Of a DNA stretch of 64,000 nt, positions 26,304-35,800 are shown in pieces (the stretch's first letter is position 1; each line of letters begins with the position of its first letter). The notes below the pieces were generated by a model. The model ran no database searches and was not told the origin of the DNA. It saw only the letters and a program-made list of their open reading frames with translations. The translations under genes and the position numbers were made by a program. The stretch is taken from assembly GCF_019924045.1 (NCBI RefSeq), contig NZ_JAHXBN010000017.1, positions 254,063 to 318,062 of the forward strand. The letters are read 5' to 3'. The stretch comes from Dyadobacter fermentans. GTDB lineage: Bacteria > Bacteroidota > Bacteroidia > Cytophagales > Spirosomataceae.

Positions 26304-28485
26304 AGTACAAACCTCTAATACAGTGAGTAGAATTTTGTCGGATTGGAAAGGGTACGTCTACAATATTGCCTTTTTCCTGAATGGATTGCTCGTATTTCTG
26401 TTGTTCTTCGAAAGCCGGTTCGCCGTTCCGCAATGGATGCAGGCTTTGGGGAGAATGCACCCGCTCGTGCTGCACTTTCCGTTGGTTGTATTAATCCTTT
26501 ACAGCCTGTGGGTAATGATCGTGCGGAAGCCGGATTCTCATACCTGGAATGAAGGCCTGGCCGACAGCCTGCTGGTGATTGGTACATTCACTGCTGCGGT
26601 GGCTGCATTTTCCGGCTTTGTGCTGTCGCATGAGGAAGGTTACGAATCGGACACATTGCTTTGGCATAAATGGCTGGGTATCGCCATTTCCATTGCGGCG
26701 GTGGTTTGGTACGGGGCAAGAAAATCCCTGTTGCCGTGGACGACCGGTGCAAAAGTGGTTGCCGGGGCATTCCTGGTGTTGCTTTTTGTGGGCGGGCACC
26801 TGGGGGGAAATCTTACCCATGGCGAGGATTTCCTGATTTCGCCGCTGGGGCCGTCGGCCGAACCGGCGCAACACGTGGCGTTTGAGGAGGCCAAAGTATA
26901 CGAGCATCTGGTGAAACCGGTGATCGAGCAGAAATGCCTTTCCTGCCATAATGAAGAAAAATCGAAAGGAGGGCTGCAAATGCAGACAGAAGCCCTGCTT
27001 AAAAAAGGTGGAAAAGGCGGCATGCTCTGGGACACCACCAAGGCGGACCTGGGCTTGCTCATCAGCCGCCTGCATTTGCCGCTGGATGATAAAAAACATA
27101 TGCCGCCGCGCGGTAAAGTGCAGCTCACGGAAGAAGAAGTGGTATTGCTTGCGGCCTGGGTCAAAAGCGGTTCGCGCTTCGATCAGCTTGTGAGTTCGCT
27201 GTCGCCGCAGAGCCCCGTGTATTCCTACGCGCAGAATGTGCTGGGCGGGGATCGTACCGAGGAGCAATATGCATTTAGTGCCGCATCGGCCGACGAGGTG
27301 AAGAAGCTGAATACCAACTATCGCCTCATCAAGCCGTTATCGGCAGGCTCTCCGGCATTGTTCGTGAACTTTTACAACAGGGCTAATTTCAAGAGTCAGG
27401 ACATCGAGGGCTTGCTGCCTTTGAAAGACCAGATTGTTTCCATGGATTTGAGTAAAATGCCTGTGAAAGACGAGGATCTCAAAACACTGGCTAAATTTCC
27501 CGAACTTCGCAGGCTCATACTAAACTTCACGGACATTACGGGTAGCAACCTGACGGAACTGAAAAAGCTGGCCAATCTGCGGGAGCTTTCGTTGAGCGGT
27601 ACCGGCATTACCATGGCGCACGTCAAATCGCTCGAAGGTTTCCCGGCGCTTCGTCGAGTTTATCTTTGGAGTACGGGTATTGGCCCGCAAGATCTGGAAA
27701 CTTTGAAAAAAGGCCAGAAAATCGCATTTGAAACCGGTTTCCGAAGCGATACCCTGGTGATGGCGCTTAACCCGCCGGTAATCGTCAACGAAAAGCAGCT
27801 GATCAGCAAGGGGGAAACGGTTGCGATGAAGCACCAGATCGCGGGTACGGTCATCCGTTATACGCTGGATGGCTCCGAGCCCGACAGCGCCAGTTCGCCT
27901 GTTTACGACAAGCCGATTGCTATCAATGGAAACTTAAAGCTCAAAGCAAGGGCATTCAGGAAAGGATGGTACGGCAGTACGCAAGTGAGCAAATTGTTTT
28001 TCAAAGAAGGCTTCCACGTCGATAGTGCGCAGCTGATCACGCCGGTAGACCAGCGGTATCATGCAAAAGGTGCCGCGTCTATCTCGGACGGCAAGGTCGG
28101 CGACACCGAGCGGGTGAGTGGTACCTGGCTCGGGTATGTCGAGAACGATTTCCAGAGCTATCTGTTTTTCAAAAAGCCGGTGAAAGCCAGTGTGGTGACT
28201 GTGAGTACATTGCGGAGCTTCGGGAGCTTTATTTTTGAACCAACTAGGATTGAAGTATGGGGCGGTGCCGACCCGAAAACCTTGAAATTATTAAAAGTGA
28301 TCACCCCGGGAGTCCCGGCGAAAGACATTCCGGGTACGGAAAATATTGTGTATGAAGCCGGATTTGAGCCACAGCAACTGAGCTGCATCAAGCTCGTCGC
28401 GAAACCGCTTGCAAAAATACCTGCCTGGCATTCGGGTAAAGGCAATAAAGGTTGGCTGTTTGTCGACGAAGTAATCGTAAATTAA
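26296..28485 (+). CDS. Membrane protein: DUF2231 + cytochrome c + leucine-rich repeats + chitobiase-C-like domain
   Basis: 729 residues. About four helices form a DUF2231-like membrane domain (about 22-175; MHPLVLHFPLVVLILYSLW). A PSCyt1-type haem motif CLSCH follows (Cys214, Cys217, His218), with its distal Met likely in KKHMPPRGKV. A short leucine-rich segment (about 375-470; LKTLAKFPELRRLILNFTDI), a chitobiase C-terminal-like module (about 500-570; IRYTLDGSEPDSASSPVY) and a galactose-binding-like C-terminus follow. The start is either TTG 26296, overlapping the previous stop by 8 bp, or GTG 26323. It completes the DUF1553-DUF1501 set and ends the operon at a strong terminator. The mix of haem and glycan-binding modules suggests a membrane-held electron-transfer step tied to carbohydrate; that is inference. 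Confidence 0.85.
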   Translation: MRKVQTSNTVSRILSDWKGYVYNIAFFLNGLLVFLLFFESRFAVPQWMQALGRMHPLVLHFPLVVLILYSLWVMIVRKPDSHTWNEGLADSLLVIGTFTAAVAAFSGFVLSHEEGYESDTLLWHKWLGIAISIAAVVWYGARKSLLPWTTGAKVVAGAFLVLLFVGGHLGGNLTHGEDFLISPLGPSAEPAQHVAFEEAKVYEHLVKPVIEQKCLSCHNEEKSKGGLQMQTEALLKKGGKGGMLWDTTKADLGLLISRLHLPLDDKKHMPPRGKVQLTEEEVVLLAAWVKSGSRFDQLVSSLSPQSPVYSYAQNVLGGDRTEEQYAFSAASADEVKKLNTNYRLIKPLSAGSPALFVNFYNRANFKSQDIEGLLPLKDQIVSMDLSKMPVKDEDLKTLAKFPELRRLILNFTDITGSNLTELKKLANLRELSLSGTGITMAHVKSLEGFPALRRVYLWSTGIGPQDLETLKKGQKIAFETGFRSDTLVMALNPPVIVNEKQLISKGETVAMKHQIAGTVIRYTLDGSEPDSASSPVYDKPIAINGNLKLKARAFRKGWYGSTQVSKLFFKEGFHVDSAQLITPVDQRYHAKGAASISDGKVGDTERVSGTWLGYVENDFQSYLFFKKPVKASVVTVSTLRSFGSFIFEPTRIEVWGGADPKTLKLLKVITPGVPAKDIPGTENIVYEAGFEPQQLSCIKLVAKPLAKIPAWHSGKGNKGWLFVDEVIVN

Positions 28486-28540
28486 GGCTGTTATGGCATA
28501 ATTCATGCTATTTAGTCCATTAGGTTAATCGGTGATGCAT

Positions 28541-28573
28541 AAGCCCGTAGGTCTTTGACTTACGGGCTTTTAT
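28541..28573 (+). terminator. Terminator of the ROK-kinase/cytochrome operon
   Basis: Arms AAGCCCGTA (28541-28549) and TACGGGCTT (28561-28569), with an inner GTC/GAC extension, then TTTTAT. Confidence 0.85.
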
Positions 28574-28579
28574 AATGAA

Positions 28580-28607
28580 AAAGGCCCGTAGCTTTTGCCA
28601 CGGGCCT
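28580..28607 (-). terminator. Terminator of the convergent minus-strand gene
   Basis: Arms AGGCCCGT (28582-28589) and ACGGGCCT (28600-28607). On the minus strand the stem is followed by TTTTTCATT. Back-to-back with the plus-strand terminator. Confidence 0.83.
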
Positions 28608-28613
28608 GATTTG

Positions 28614-30896
28614 TTAATGTACCGATCGTTTGAGTGTGCAGAATGGCCTGCTGTTTTTACCGTCCAGGTCCGTTTGGAAGAGTTTCCAGGTATCCTTGTC
28701 GAGTTCTTCGAGATGGAACTGGTTTGCAGGATCGGCCAGCTGCTTTTTGACCCATCTTGGAAATGCGTTGGCAGCCCGTGCATTTTCCCACGTTCTGATG
28801 GCCTTGAAAATCGCATATTTTTCTGTGCAGGCTTCCACGTCCTTTTGGTTGATTTGGAGGCTGTAAGTAGAGCCAATGCCCACGGAAATCGCCTGAATAT
28901 GCTCATACTGCGCCACCGTGGAGCCCGCTTTGATCGGGAAGTTGCCGCCCATGCCGGACGGGAAGAAATTGGCGTAGGTCACATCGCGCAGGTCCTTACC
29001 CTGGCTGGTGCTGCTGCCCCATTCCCGCGTCTCCACATCGTAAAGGTTTTTGCCTCCGCCTACGTTCCAGATGCTCTGGTAGTGCCATGAGCCCTCCGAA
29101 AGTGTTGATCCCGTGAAGCGGATGTACGGTACGCCCAGGGTTTTGGCTTTATCGAACATATGGCGGAAAAAACGTTTCACGGAGTAGTAACCGTGGCCGT
29201 TGTTGAACAAAAATTCCTGGCCGTCGAAATCGTAATAGGCCAGACCGTTTACCTTGCAAAGGGTTGCGTAGTACTCCGCGATCTGGTCCTGCAACTGCAT
29301 ATTGGGGATCAGGCCGTCGTACCCGTAGTTGATCGTCACTTGCAGCTTGTAAATGGTATCGCCTGCTGCATGGCTGGCGGTAGCGGTGTTCCAGTAGCCG
29401 CGTTTCACGTTCAGCAGCCGGTAGGGCGCCTCTTTGGAAATGCCCAGATAGTGAATAAGTTCCTTGCCGATCTTTATCATGTTCAGGTCCTTGCAATGGC
29501 CCTCCCAACTGGCTATCTCATCCAGGTATCTGGGATCGTTGACGAATATCAGCGTGTCGGACGCCCCGATGCTCCTGGTCAGAATGCGCTTTTGCTGGTA
29601 GCAAAGGCTATCACTCGGAAATGGGCTGGCATCCTGTGTACCGGGCGCGAGGGCGGTGGTAATGGGCGTGCGGCCGATGATAATACCCAGCCGGGCTGCG
29701 ATTTCGGACAGTTCTTTGTGCGATTTGTTCCCCGCCGCCATCTTCAATGGCTTTTTCTCGAAATTCTTCCCGTCGATATATCCTCCGTTACCACGATCGG
29801 GGCGGATAAAACCCTGGTCGTAAAGGCTGATGGCCTTGAAGCCCAACTGATGCGTGTACGGTACAATGCTATCGTACACGTTGCCGCTTGTGAGCACGTC
29901 GGGCGTGTAGGCGGAAGGATCTTTGACCCATTTCCCATTGAAAGTAGGGTAGGGCAATCCTTCGGACAAGACGATATTTTGCACCACATCCAGCAGCGCT
30001 GTACTATCGGGACTGCCCCAGAATGCTACCGAGGAACCTACGTAGTCGATGCCCGGCAACGGTTGCACGTCGAGGTGGTTCGGGATGTTGGCTTCCATAT
30101 TGGGGATCAGCGAAAAGAGCACGGTCCGCTCGGGTGCCCTGTCCCTTGAATTGTAGGCAATGGATATCCTGCCTTGCGGGTCAATCTGCGCGGCGTTGCC
30201 GTATAAGATCCGGTAATAAGGTTCCTTGTGTGCATAGAACGCTACATCGCTGATACCGTCGCCGCCGATCGGAAACACCTGGCCTTCATGCAGGTGCGCG
30301 GGAAGCGGGAAGCGCTTTTTGTCCGGGCTATGGATAATGTACTGGAAAGGCGCCGCATCGGCCACAGTTTCGGACGTGCCGCCGAGGGTATTGTCGTTAA
30401 GCGCCAGCATTCCGATGGCGTAGTTGACCGCCTCGCTGGTATCCCGTGCCACGCCGATGATCTCCCCGAAAAGATTGGTGATATTGGTATGATATGCGCC
30501 CCATTGCACATTATCGATGCCGTTGCGGGGGTGCAGCGATTGCAGGGTCAGTTTGAAGTATTTTTTGTGGGGGACCAGCGAAACCGTGGCCACCGAACCA
30601 TTGGCATAATGCAATGTAAATGCCTGTTTGGTTTTATTAAAAATGGCTTTGGTCGGCTGGTAGTATTTGTTCTTTTGGCTGTCGAACAGGGATAGCAACG
30701 GCGACGGTTTTTCAGCGGGGCTGAACTCGCGCTGATTCGTTTTCCCTGTCACGTTCTTCATACTCGTGATCCATCCCTTGTTGTTGATATGGATTTTAAA
30801 ATAACTGGTGCTGAAATCGTGCTGGGCATGGGCTAAGGATGCCAGAAAAACGGCAACGAGGGTTAGAACAACTGTTTTGGGAATTTGAAATCGCAT
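28614..30896 (-). CDS. Large secreted protein of unknown family, glycosidase-like in outline
   Basis: 760 residues from ATG 30896 (the frame opens at 30920, but this ATG gives the signal peptide MRFQIPKTVVLTLVAVFLASLAHAQ). No family is confidently recognised. The N-terminal ~300 residues are beta-rich with alternating Val/Thr strands. The middle has IGRTPITTALAPGTQD and GFKAISLYDQGFIRPDRGNGG. A likely barrel segment contains GLAYYDFDGQEFLFNNGHGYY, in which Asp-Phe-Asp-Gly-Gln-Glu looks like an active-site strand end, and PYIRFTGSTLSEGSWHYQS. The layout (beta-sandwich then TIM barrel) recalls GH36/GH97-type enzymes. It lies downstream of the susD gene at 31011 but behind a terminator hairpin, so it may be expressed at a lower level or from its own promoter. 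Confidence 0.6.
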   Translation of the reverse strand: MRFQIPKTVVLTLVAVFLASLAHAQHDFSTSYFKIHINNKGWITSMKNVTGKTNQREFSPAEKPSPLLSLFDSQKNKYYQPTKAIFNKTKQAFTLHYANGSVATVSLVPHKKYFKLTLQSLHPRNGIDNVQWGAYHTNITNLFGEIIGVARDTSEAVNYAIGMLALNDNTLGGTSETVADAAPFQYIIHSPDKKRFPLPAHLHEGQVFPIGGDGISDVAFYAHKEPYYRILYGNAAQIDPQGRISIAYNSRDRAPERTVLFSLIPNMEANIPNHLDVQPLPGIDYVGSSVAFWGSPDSTALLDVVQNIVLSEGLPYPTFNGKWVKDPSAYTPDVLTSGNVYDSIVPYTHQLGFKAISLYDQGFIRPDRGNGGYIDGKNFEKKPLKMAAGNKSHKELSEIAARLGIIIGRTPITTALAPGTQDASPFPSDSLCYQQKRILTRSIGASDTLIFVNDPRYLDEIASWEGHCKDLNMIKIGKELIHYLGISKEAPYRLLNVKRGYWNTATASHAAGDTIYKLQVTINYGYDGLIPNMQLQDQIAEYYATLCKVNGLAYYDFDGQEFLFNNGHGYYSVKRFFRHMFDKAKTLGVPYIRFTGSTLSEGSWHYQSIWNVGGGKNLYDVETREWGSSTSQGKDLRDVTYANFFPSGMGGNFPIKAGSTVAQYEHIQAISVGIGSTYSLQINQKDVEACTEKYAIFKAIRTWENARAANAFPRWVKKQLADPANQFHLEELDKDTWKLFQTDLDGKNSRPFCTLKRSVH

Positions 30897-30946
30897 AGCT
30901 GGGTAATGATTAATAAACACATATTCTGATAGGTAGAAACCTTTAT

Positions 30947-30989
30947 AAAAAAGCGATGATGCCTATTCTCTCGAAGTAAGCATCATCGC
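30947..30989 (-). terminator. Terminator or attenuator between susD and the unknown secreted protein gene
   Basis: Perfect 10-bp arms GCGATGATGC (30953-30962) and GCATCATCGC (30980-30989), 17-nt loop, followed on the minus strand by TTTTTTAT (30952-30945). Confidence 0.85.
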
Positions 30990-31010
30990 CCCAAGGACCT
31001 ACTTTTATTG

Positions 31011-32810
31011 TTATTCTAACGGATTAAATGTGCCGCCCCATTCCGCATTTTGCTTCAACACGGAGCTGGCTTCCAGGTTCTTCTGGCTGATCGGATAAAA
31101 CCAATGGCTCGTATCAAGATTGAACTTGTATTGCGGATCGCCGTCGAGGTTTTCGATGAATACTGCCGTGAATTTCTTGCGGACAGCCGCATTTGAAATG
31201 TCATCCGTCCATTCAATCTTTTCTCCATCCTTCAAAACAAAATAAATACCCTGGCGGAACTTCGTTTGGTTGACCAGGTCAAACCGCTTCCATCTCCGCA
31301 GATCGCCCCAGCGCTTGTTCTCGAACGCGAATTCTACGAACCGCTCGCTGATATAGGCGTCCCTGATTTCGGCCTGAGAGGCAGCCGCGATCCCATATTT
31401 GCCCGCTGCACCCGGCGTGATGCCTGCCCGCGCGCGGATGTCCTTCAATACCTGCAATGCTTCATCGGCCTTGCCAACTTCATTAGCGGCTTCGCCATAG
31501 TTCATCAGCACTTCCGCGAACCGTATTTCCACCCAGTCGGTGGCTGCATTGCCGATGACCGTGCTGGTGAGCGTGTTGTCAAGTCCCTTGATCTCGAAGA
31601 AGCCTGATACACCCGAGCCGATCGTTACAGCTTTCTGGTCGCTGGCAAGCGATATGTATTTGAAACCACCGGGAGCGCTGGCGTCCGCCGCTTTTCTCCA
31701 CGCGCTCCAGTACCGCGTGCCGGTGGGAAGGTCGGGTGTAGGGTAAGGTGTTCCGCCGGTGAAGATGGTCGCGTAGAACCGGTCGTCGCGGTTGGTCACG
31801 AAATCGGTCATGTACTGCTCGTTGTAAGCAGGATCGCTCAGGAGTTTTGCCGGATCAAACTGCATGGGCGAGCCGTCCTTTTTGGGATATGCATGCAGCA
31901 ATGGCAGCAGTGGCTGGTTTCGGTTCGCATCTCCCTGCGTGAGCGGCTGCGGGCGGATACCAGCCTGGTTGAACGGGTGATCGGGGTAAGAAAATTGATT
32001 CACCATAATTACCTCCTTATTTCGCTCCTGTTTCCAAATTTGCCCGTAAGCACCAAGAAGGCCTTTTCCCTGCGCTTTCAGGAAGTCTACGGCCGCTTTG
32101 TTCGCTTCGTAAGCTTTCTGCCAGCGTGACTGATCGTTCGACGGGTTGAACATAGGGCTCGCGTACCAGAGCAGCACTTTGCCTTTGAGGGCCATGGCAG
32201 CACCCTTGTCAATGCGTCCGTAGTTGGCATTATCCCATTGATCGGGCAGGGAGGCGATGGCCGCATCCAGGTCCGCAATGATCTGCGTCACGCATTCCGA
32301 GGTTTTGTTACGGGGGATGAAGAGGCTTTCCTTGTTGGAAGGGTCCTGCGGATTCAAAATCAGGGGCACACCTCCGAAAGTAACGACTTTACCGAAGTAA
32401 TCCCATGCTCGCCAGAAAAGCGCCTGTCCGGTCATCTGCTTCTTTTTCTCCTCGGAAAGTACGGTGGGAGATACGGTAGGCAGCTTCGCGAGGAAAAAGT
32501 TGATCTTGTCGATATTGGTGTAAACCAGGTCCTGCCCATCGGAGGCGACGCTGATGATGCCCCTGAGGTAATTTCCCATCGAACCGGGTGCATTCATGGC
32601 TTCGTCGCTGCTGTTGCCATTCACCGGCCACGACGGGATCATACTGCCGTGAATGTCAGTCAGAAAAGCATTAATCAGCTTTTCGTCGTTCCAGACGTTG
32701 TCGGGGTTGATGGCACCGGTGTTGACGTAGTCGAGAGCGGGCGTGCAGGCCTGGGGAAGGGCACCCGCCGCCATGCAGAACAATGAGAGTCTTATAATAT
32801 GTTTACGCAT
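31011..32810 (-). CDS. SusD/RagB-family outer-membrane lipoprotein
   Basis: 599 residues. A lipoprotein signal ends in LPQAC (Cys22). SusD features: DNVWNDEKLINAFLTDIHGSM after the lipobox, GQALFWRAWDYFGKVVTFGGVPLI (about 127-150), and the C-terminal DAYISERFVEFAFENKRWGDLRRWKRFD (about 505-532). It caps the SusC channel encoded 20 bp upstream and binds the substrate at the surface. It is the fourth gene of the sigma/FecR/SusC/SusD run. The substrate is unknown. Confidence 0.94.
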   Translation of the reverse strand: MRKHIIRLSLFCMAAGALPQACTPALDYVNTGAINPDNVWNDEKLINAFLTDIHGSMIPSWPVNGNSSDEAMNAPGSMGNYLRGIISVASDGQDLVYTNIDKINFFLAKLPTVSPTVLSEEKKKQMTGQALFWRAWDYFGKVVTFGGVPLILNPQDPSNKESLFIPRNKTSECVTQIIADLDAAIASLPDQWDNANYGRIDKGAAMALKGKVLLWYASPMFNPSNDQSRWQKAYEANKAAVDFLKAQGKGLLGAYGQIWKQERNKEVIMVNQFSYPDHPFNQAGIRPQPLTQGDANRNQPLLPLLHAYPKKDGSPMQFDPAKLLSDPAYNEQYMTDFVTNRDDRFYATIFTGGTPYPTPDLPTGTRYWSAWRKAADASAPGGFKYISLASDQKAVTIGSGVSGFFEIKGLDNTLTSTVIGNAATDWVEIRFAEVLMNYGEAANEVGKADEALQVLKDIRARAGITPGAAGKYGIAAASQAEIRDAYISERFVEFAFENKRWGDLRRWKRFDLVNQTKFRQGIYFVLKDGEKIEWTDDISNAAVRKKFTAVFIENLDGDPQYKFNLDTSHWFYPISQKNLEASSVLKQNAEWGGTFNPLE

Positions 32811-32830
32811 GATGAAATCCTTTTGAAGTG

Positions 32831-35800
32831 TCAGAATGTGACATTGATACCAAAGTTGAAACTACGCATGACGGGATATGCAAATCCGTTTTCAATTTCA
32901 GGGTCGTAGTAAGAGAATTTGGTGAGGTTGAACAAATTGGTCCCCGAGAAGTAAAACTTCACACTTTCCAAAGCCTTGTTATAAAGCCGTGGGGGCACGG
33001 TATACCCGATGGTCAAAGATTTCAACCTGGCAAAGCCGGCGTTCCGGTACCAAAATGTCGACGCTGCATTGTAGGTATTAGACTGCGTTGCCGATATCGC
33101 TTTGGGCAAGGTTGCATTGGGGTTTTGCGCCGTCCAGCTGTCGCTATACCATCCCGAGTACAGGCGGTTCCACTCTACACCGCCCGCAAGATCCTGATAC
33201 GATTTTTGTTGTTTGAGATTCCCGTTGAACATCAGATCAACGCTGATGCCCTTCCAGCTTCCGCCCAGGTTCAACCCGTATACAATCGGAAAGTTGCTCT
33301 TTTTGAGAACCACGCGGTCGTAGGTGTCGATGATCCCGTCCGGGGTACCGGCCGGACCGCTCAGGTCTTTATACACCATCATACCTAATGCGGGCGTCAT
33401 TCCATTATGCTTGTAACCGCTATGCTCACTGTTGAACTGATCCAGCTCTGCTTGTGTGCGTATGATCTTGTCAAACTGATATCCGCGTATGACGGTCAGT
33501 GATCGGCCGGTCGGAATGTCTATTTGTTGTGCGTTTTGAGCATAATCCTGCTTAACGATCCGGTTCCAACCGTATGAAGCGGTCAAATTCCCGTAGTAGG
33601 AGAAGGCCTTCTTGGAGCTCGAATAACCCAGGCTGAAATCAAACCCCCTGGCTTTAATCACGCCGTAGTTTTCCGGTGGCAAGCTCAGGCTAAATGTTGG
33701 AGGAACGGAAACGACCCTCAGACCCAGAATATCATATGATTTGCGGTTCCAATATTCGAGGGTTGCTGTCCAGTGTTTCAAAAAGTTAATGTCGGCACCC
33801 GCATTATAGGTCAATGACTTTTCCCAGGTCAGATTAGGGTTCACGACAGATCCGTAAGTAACACCGGTAGCCGTTTTGGCATCCGTGCCAAAGTAGGCGG
33901 AAGTTCCTTGTTTGTAAGATTCCTGCCATTGCCAGCCAGTCACGATCGGATTGCCGTTCACATCATTCGCCACATCATTTCCGGTCAGACCGGCAGATAA
34001 CCGAAGTTTAAGATTATCAATTCCGGAAGCTTTGGGAAAGAAGTTCTCTTTCGAAACCACCCAGCCCAACGATCCTGCCGGAAAAACACCCCATCTTTTC
34101 TCAGGTCCAAAGTTCATAGAGCCATCTTTACGGAATGAAAAGGCTGCGAGGTATTTGCCGTCATAATCGTAGTTGAACTGGCCGATGTAAGAAGCCCGTC
34201 CAATCGTAAAATCGGTCTTTCCTCCTGCGTAATCATCGGCACGCGTGCCACTGGCAGCCCACCATTGATCCGTGGTATATACGGGGAATGTTTCACGTCC
34301 TGCAAAAATGCCGCTTCCGCTGGATTCCGCTTTTTCATAAACCAGCAGGCCCTGTACGTGATGAAGGTTGTTGAATGTATTCTCGTAGCTTAATTGCAGA
34401 TCGACCTGGTAATCCTGTCCCCAATCCACATTTGTACGCAGATAATCCTTTGGAATGTTTGTGGAAGCTTTGGTGCTCAAAATGTCCGCATCCTTTGTGG
34501 AGATAATATGCTTGTTGACCGGATCGCGCTTCATTACATTCATCAAATAACTCTTCTGGAAGATTTTCTCCCGCTTGTATTCGAAGTTTTTACTAAACGC
34601 TACCTTGGCGCTAAGGCCTTTGATCACGGGGATATTGTATGTCGCATTCAATACGATCTGCGGTTTAAGAAAGTTGATTTTATCGTACCCTCCATCTCCT
34701 TTAACCGTCGCTCCTACGTTGGCGATCCATCCGTAATCAATCGGTTTTCCACCGTCCGTAAAAACAGGCTGATCAGGCTGCCAAACGAGCAATTTTCTGT
34801 AAAGCGCCTCTGTGCCTTCCCAGGTTAAAACACCCTGCAGGTTATTGCTCAGTCCCAATCCTGCGAAGAACTGTAAATCCTTTGTCGCGTCGACTGTTGC
34901 ATTGAGACGGATGTTATATTTATCGTAGGTAAGCGGTTTGAGAAAGCCGTTCTGTTTCACGTAGGACGCACCGGCGAAGTATCTCACTTTTTCGTTGCCG
35001 CCATTTACGCTGAGGTTGTGTTGCGAGGTAGAAGGATTGCGCCAAACAGCTTCCAGCTGATCATATCCCCAGCCATTATCGATATTTTTATAATGGTCCA
35101 AATCCGCTTGTGTCCACGCCCAGCCTGCGGGGTCTGTCGTGCCGTTGATGCGGTTGTAAAGCTCGCCCGCCTCCACGGCACTGGTCCGCGATGCATTTTT
35201 GGTTCTGGTATCAAACCCGGTATTGAAGGAGTAGTTAAACGAAGGCTTGCCTACTTTCCCCCTCCTGGTGGTGATCAGGATGACGCCACCCGCAGAACGC
35301 GAACCATAGACGGCAGCCGAAGCCGCATCTTTCAATACAGTGATGGTCTCTATTTCGTTCGGACTCAGGTTGTTGAAGTCGGCTGATCCGCGTATCACCC
35401 CGTCAATCACATAGGTTACCGGTTGGTTATTAGGAGAAGAGCGGGTTCTGATGCTGATCTCCGGATTGGTGCCGGGTATCCCGTTGGGCGTTTTGATATT
35501 GACACCGGCGAGCCTTCCCGAAAGCAGGTTACCTGCCGATGTTGTGGGCATTGTCTGCATTTCCTCGGTCACATTCATGCTCACCACAGAGCCGGTCATC
35601 AACGATTTTTTCTGAGAGCTGTAACCGGTCACCACAAACTCTTCCAGTGATTTAACGTCCGACGCAAGCGTTACATCTATCCGGGTTTTGTTGCCCACAG
35701 TTTGTTCTTGCGACAAAAAGCCGACGAAAGAAAAGACGAGAATGGCGTCTTTGTCAACGACCTCCACGGAAAACTCACCGCGCTCATCCGTAATCGTTCC

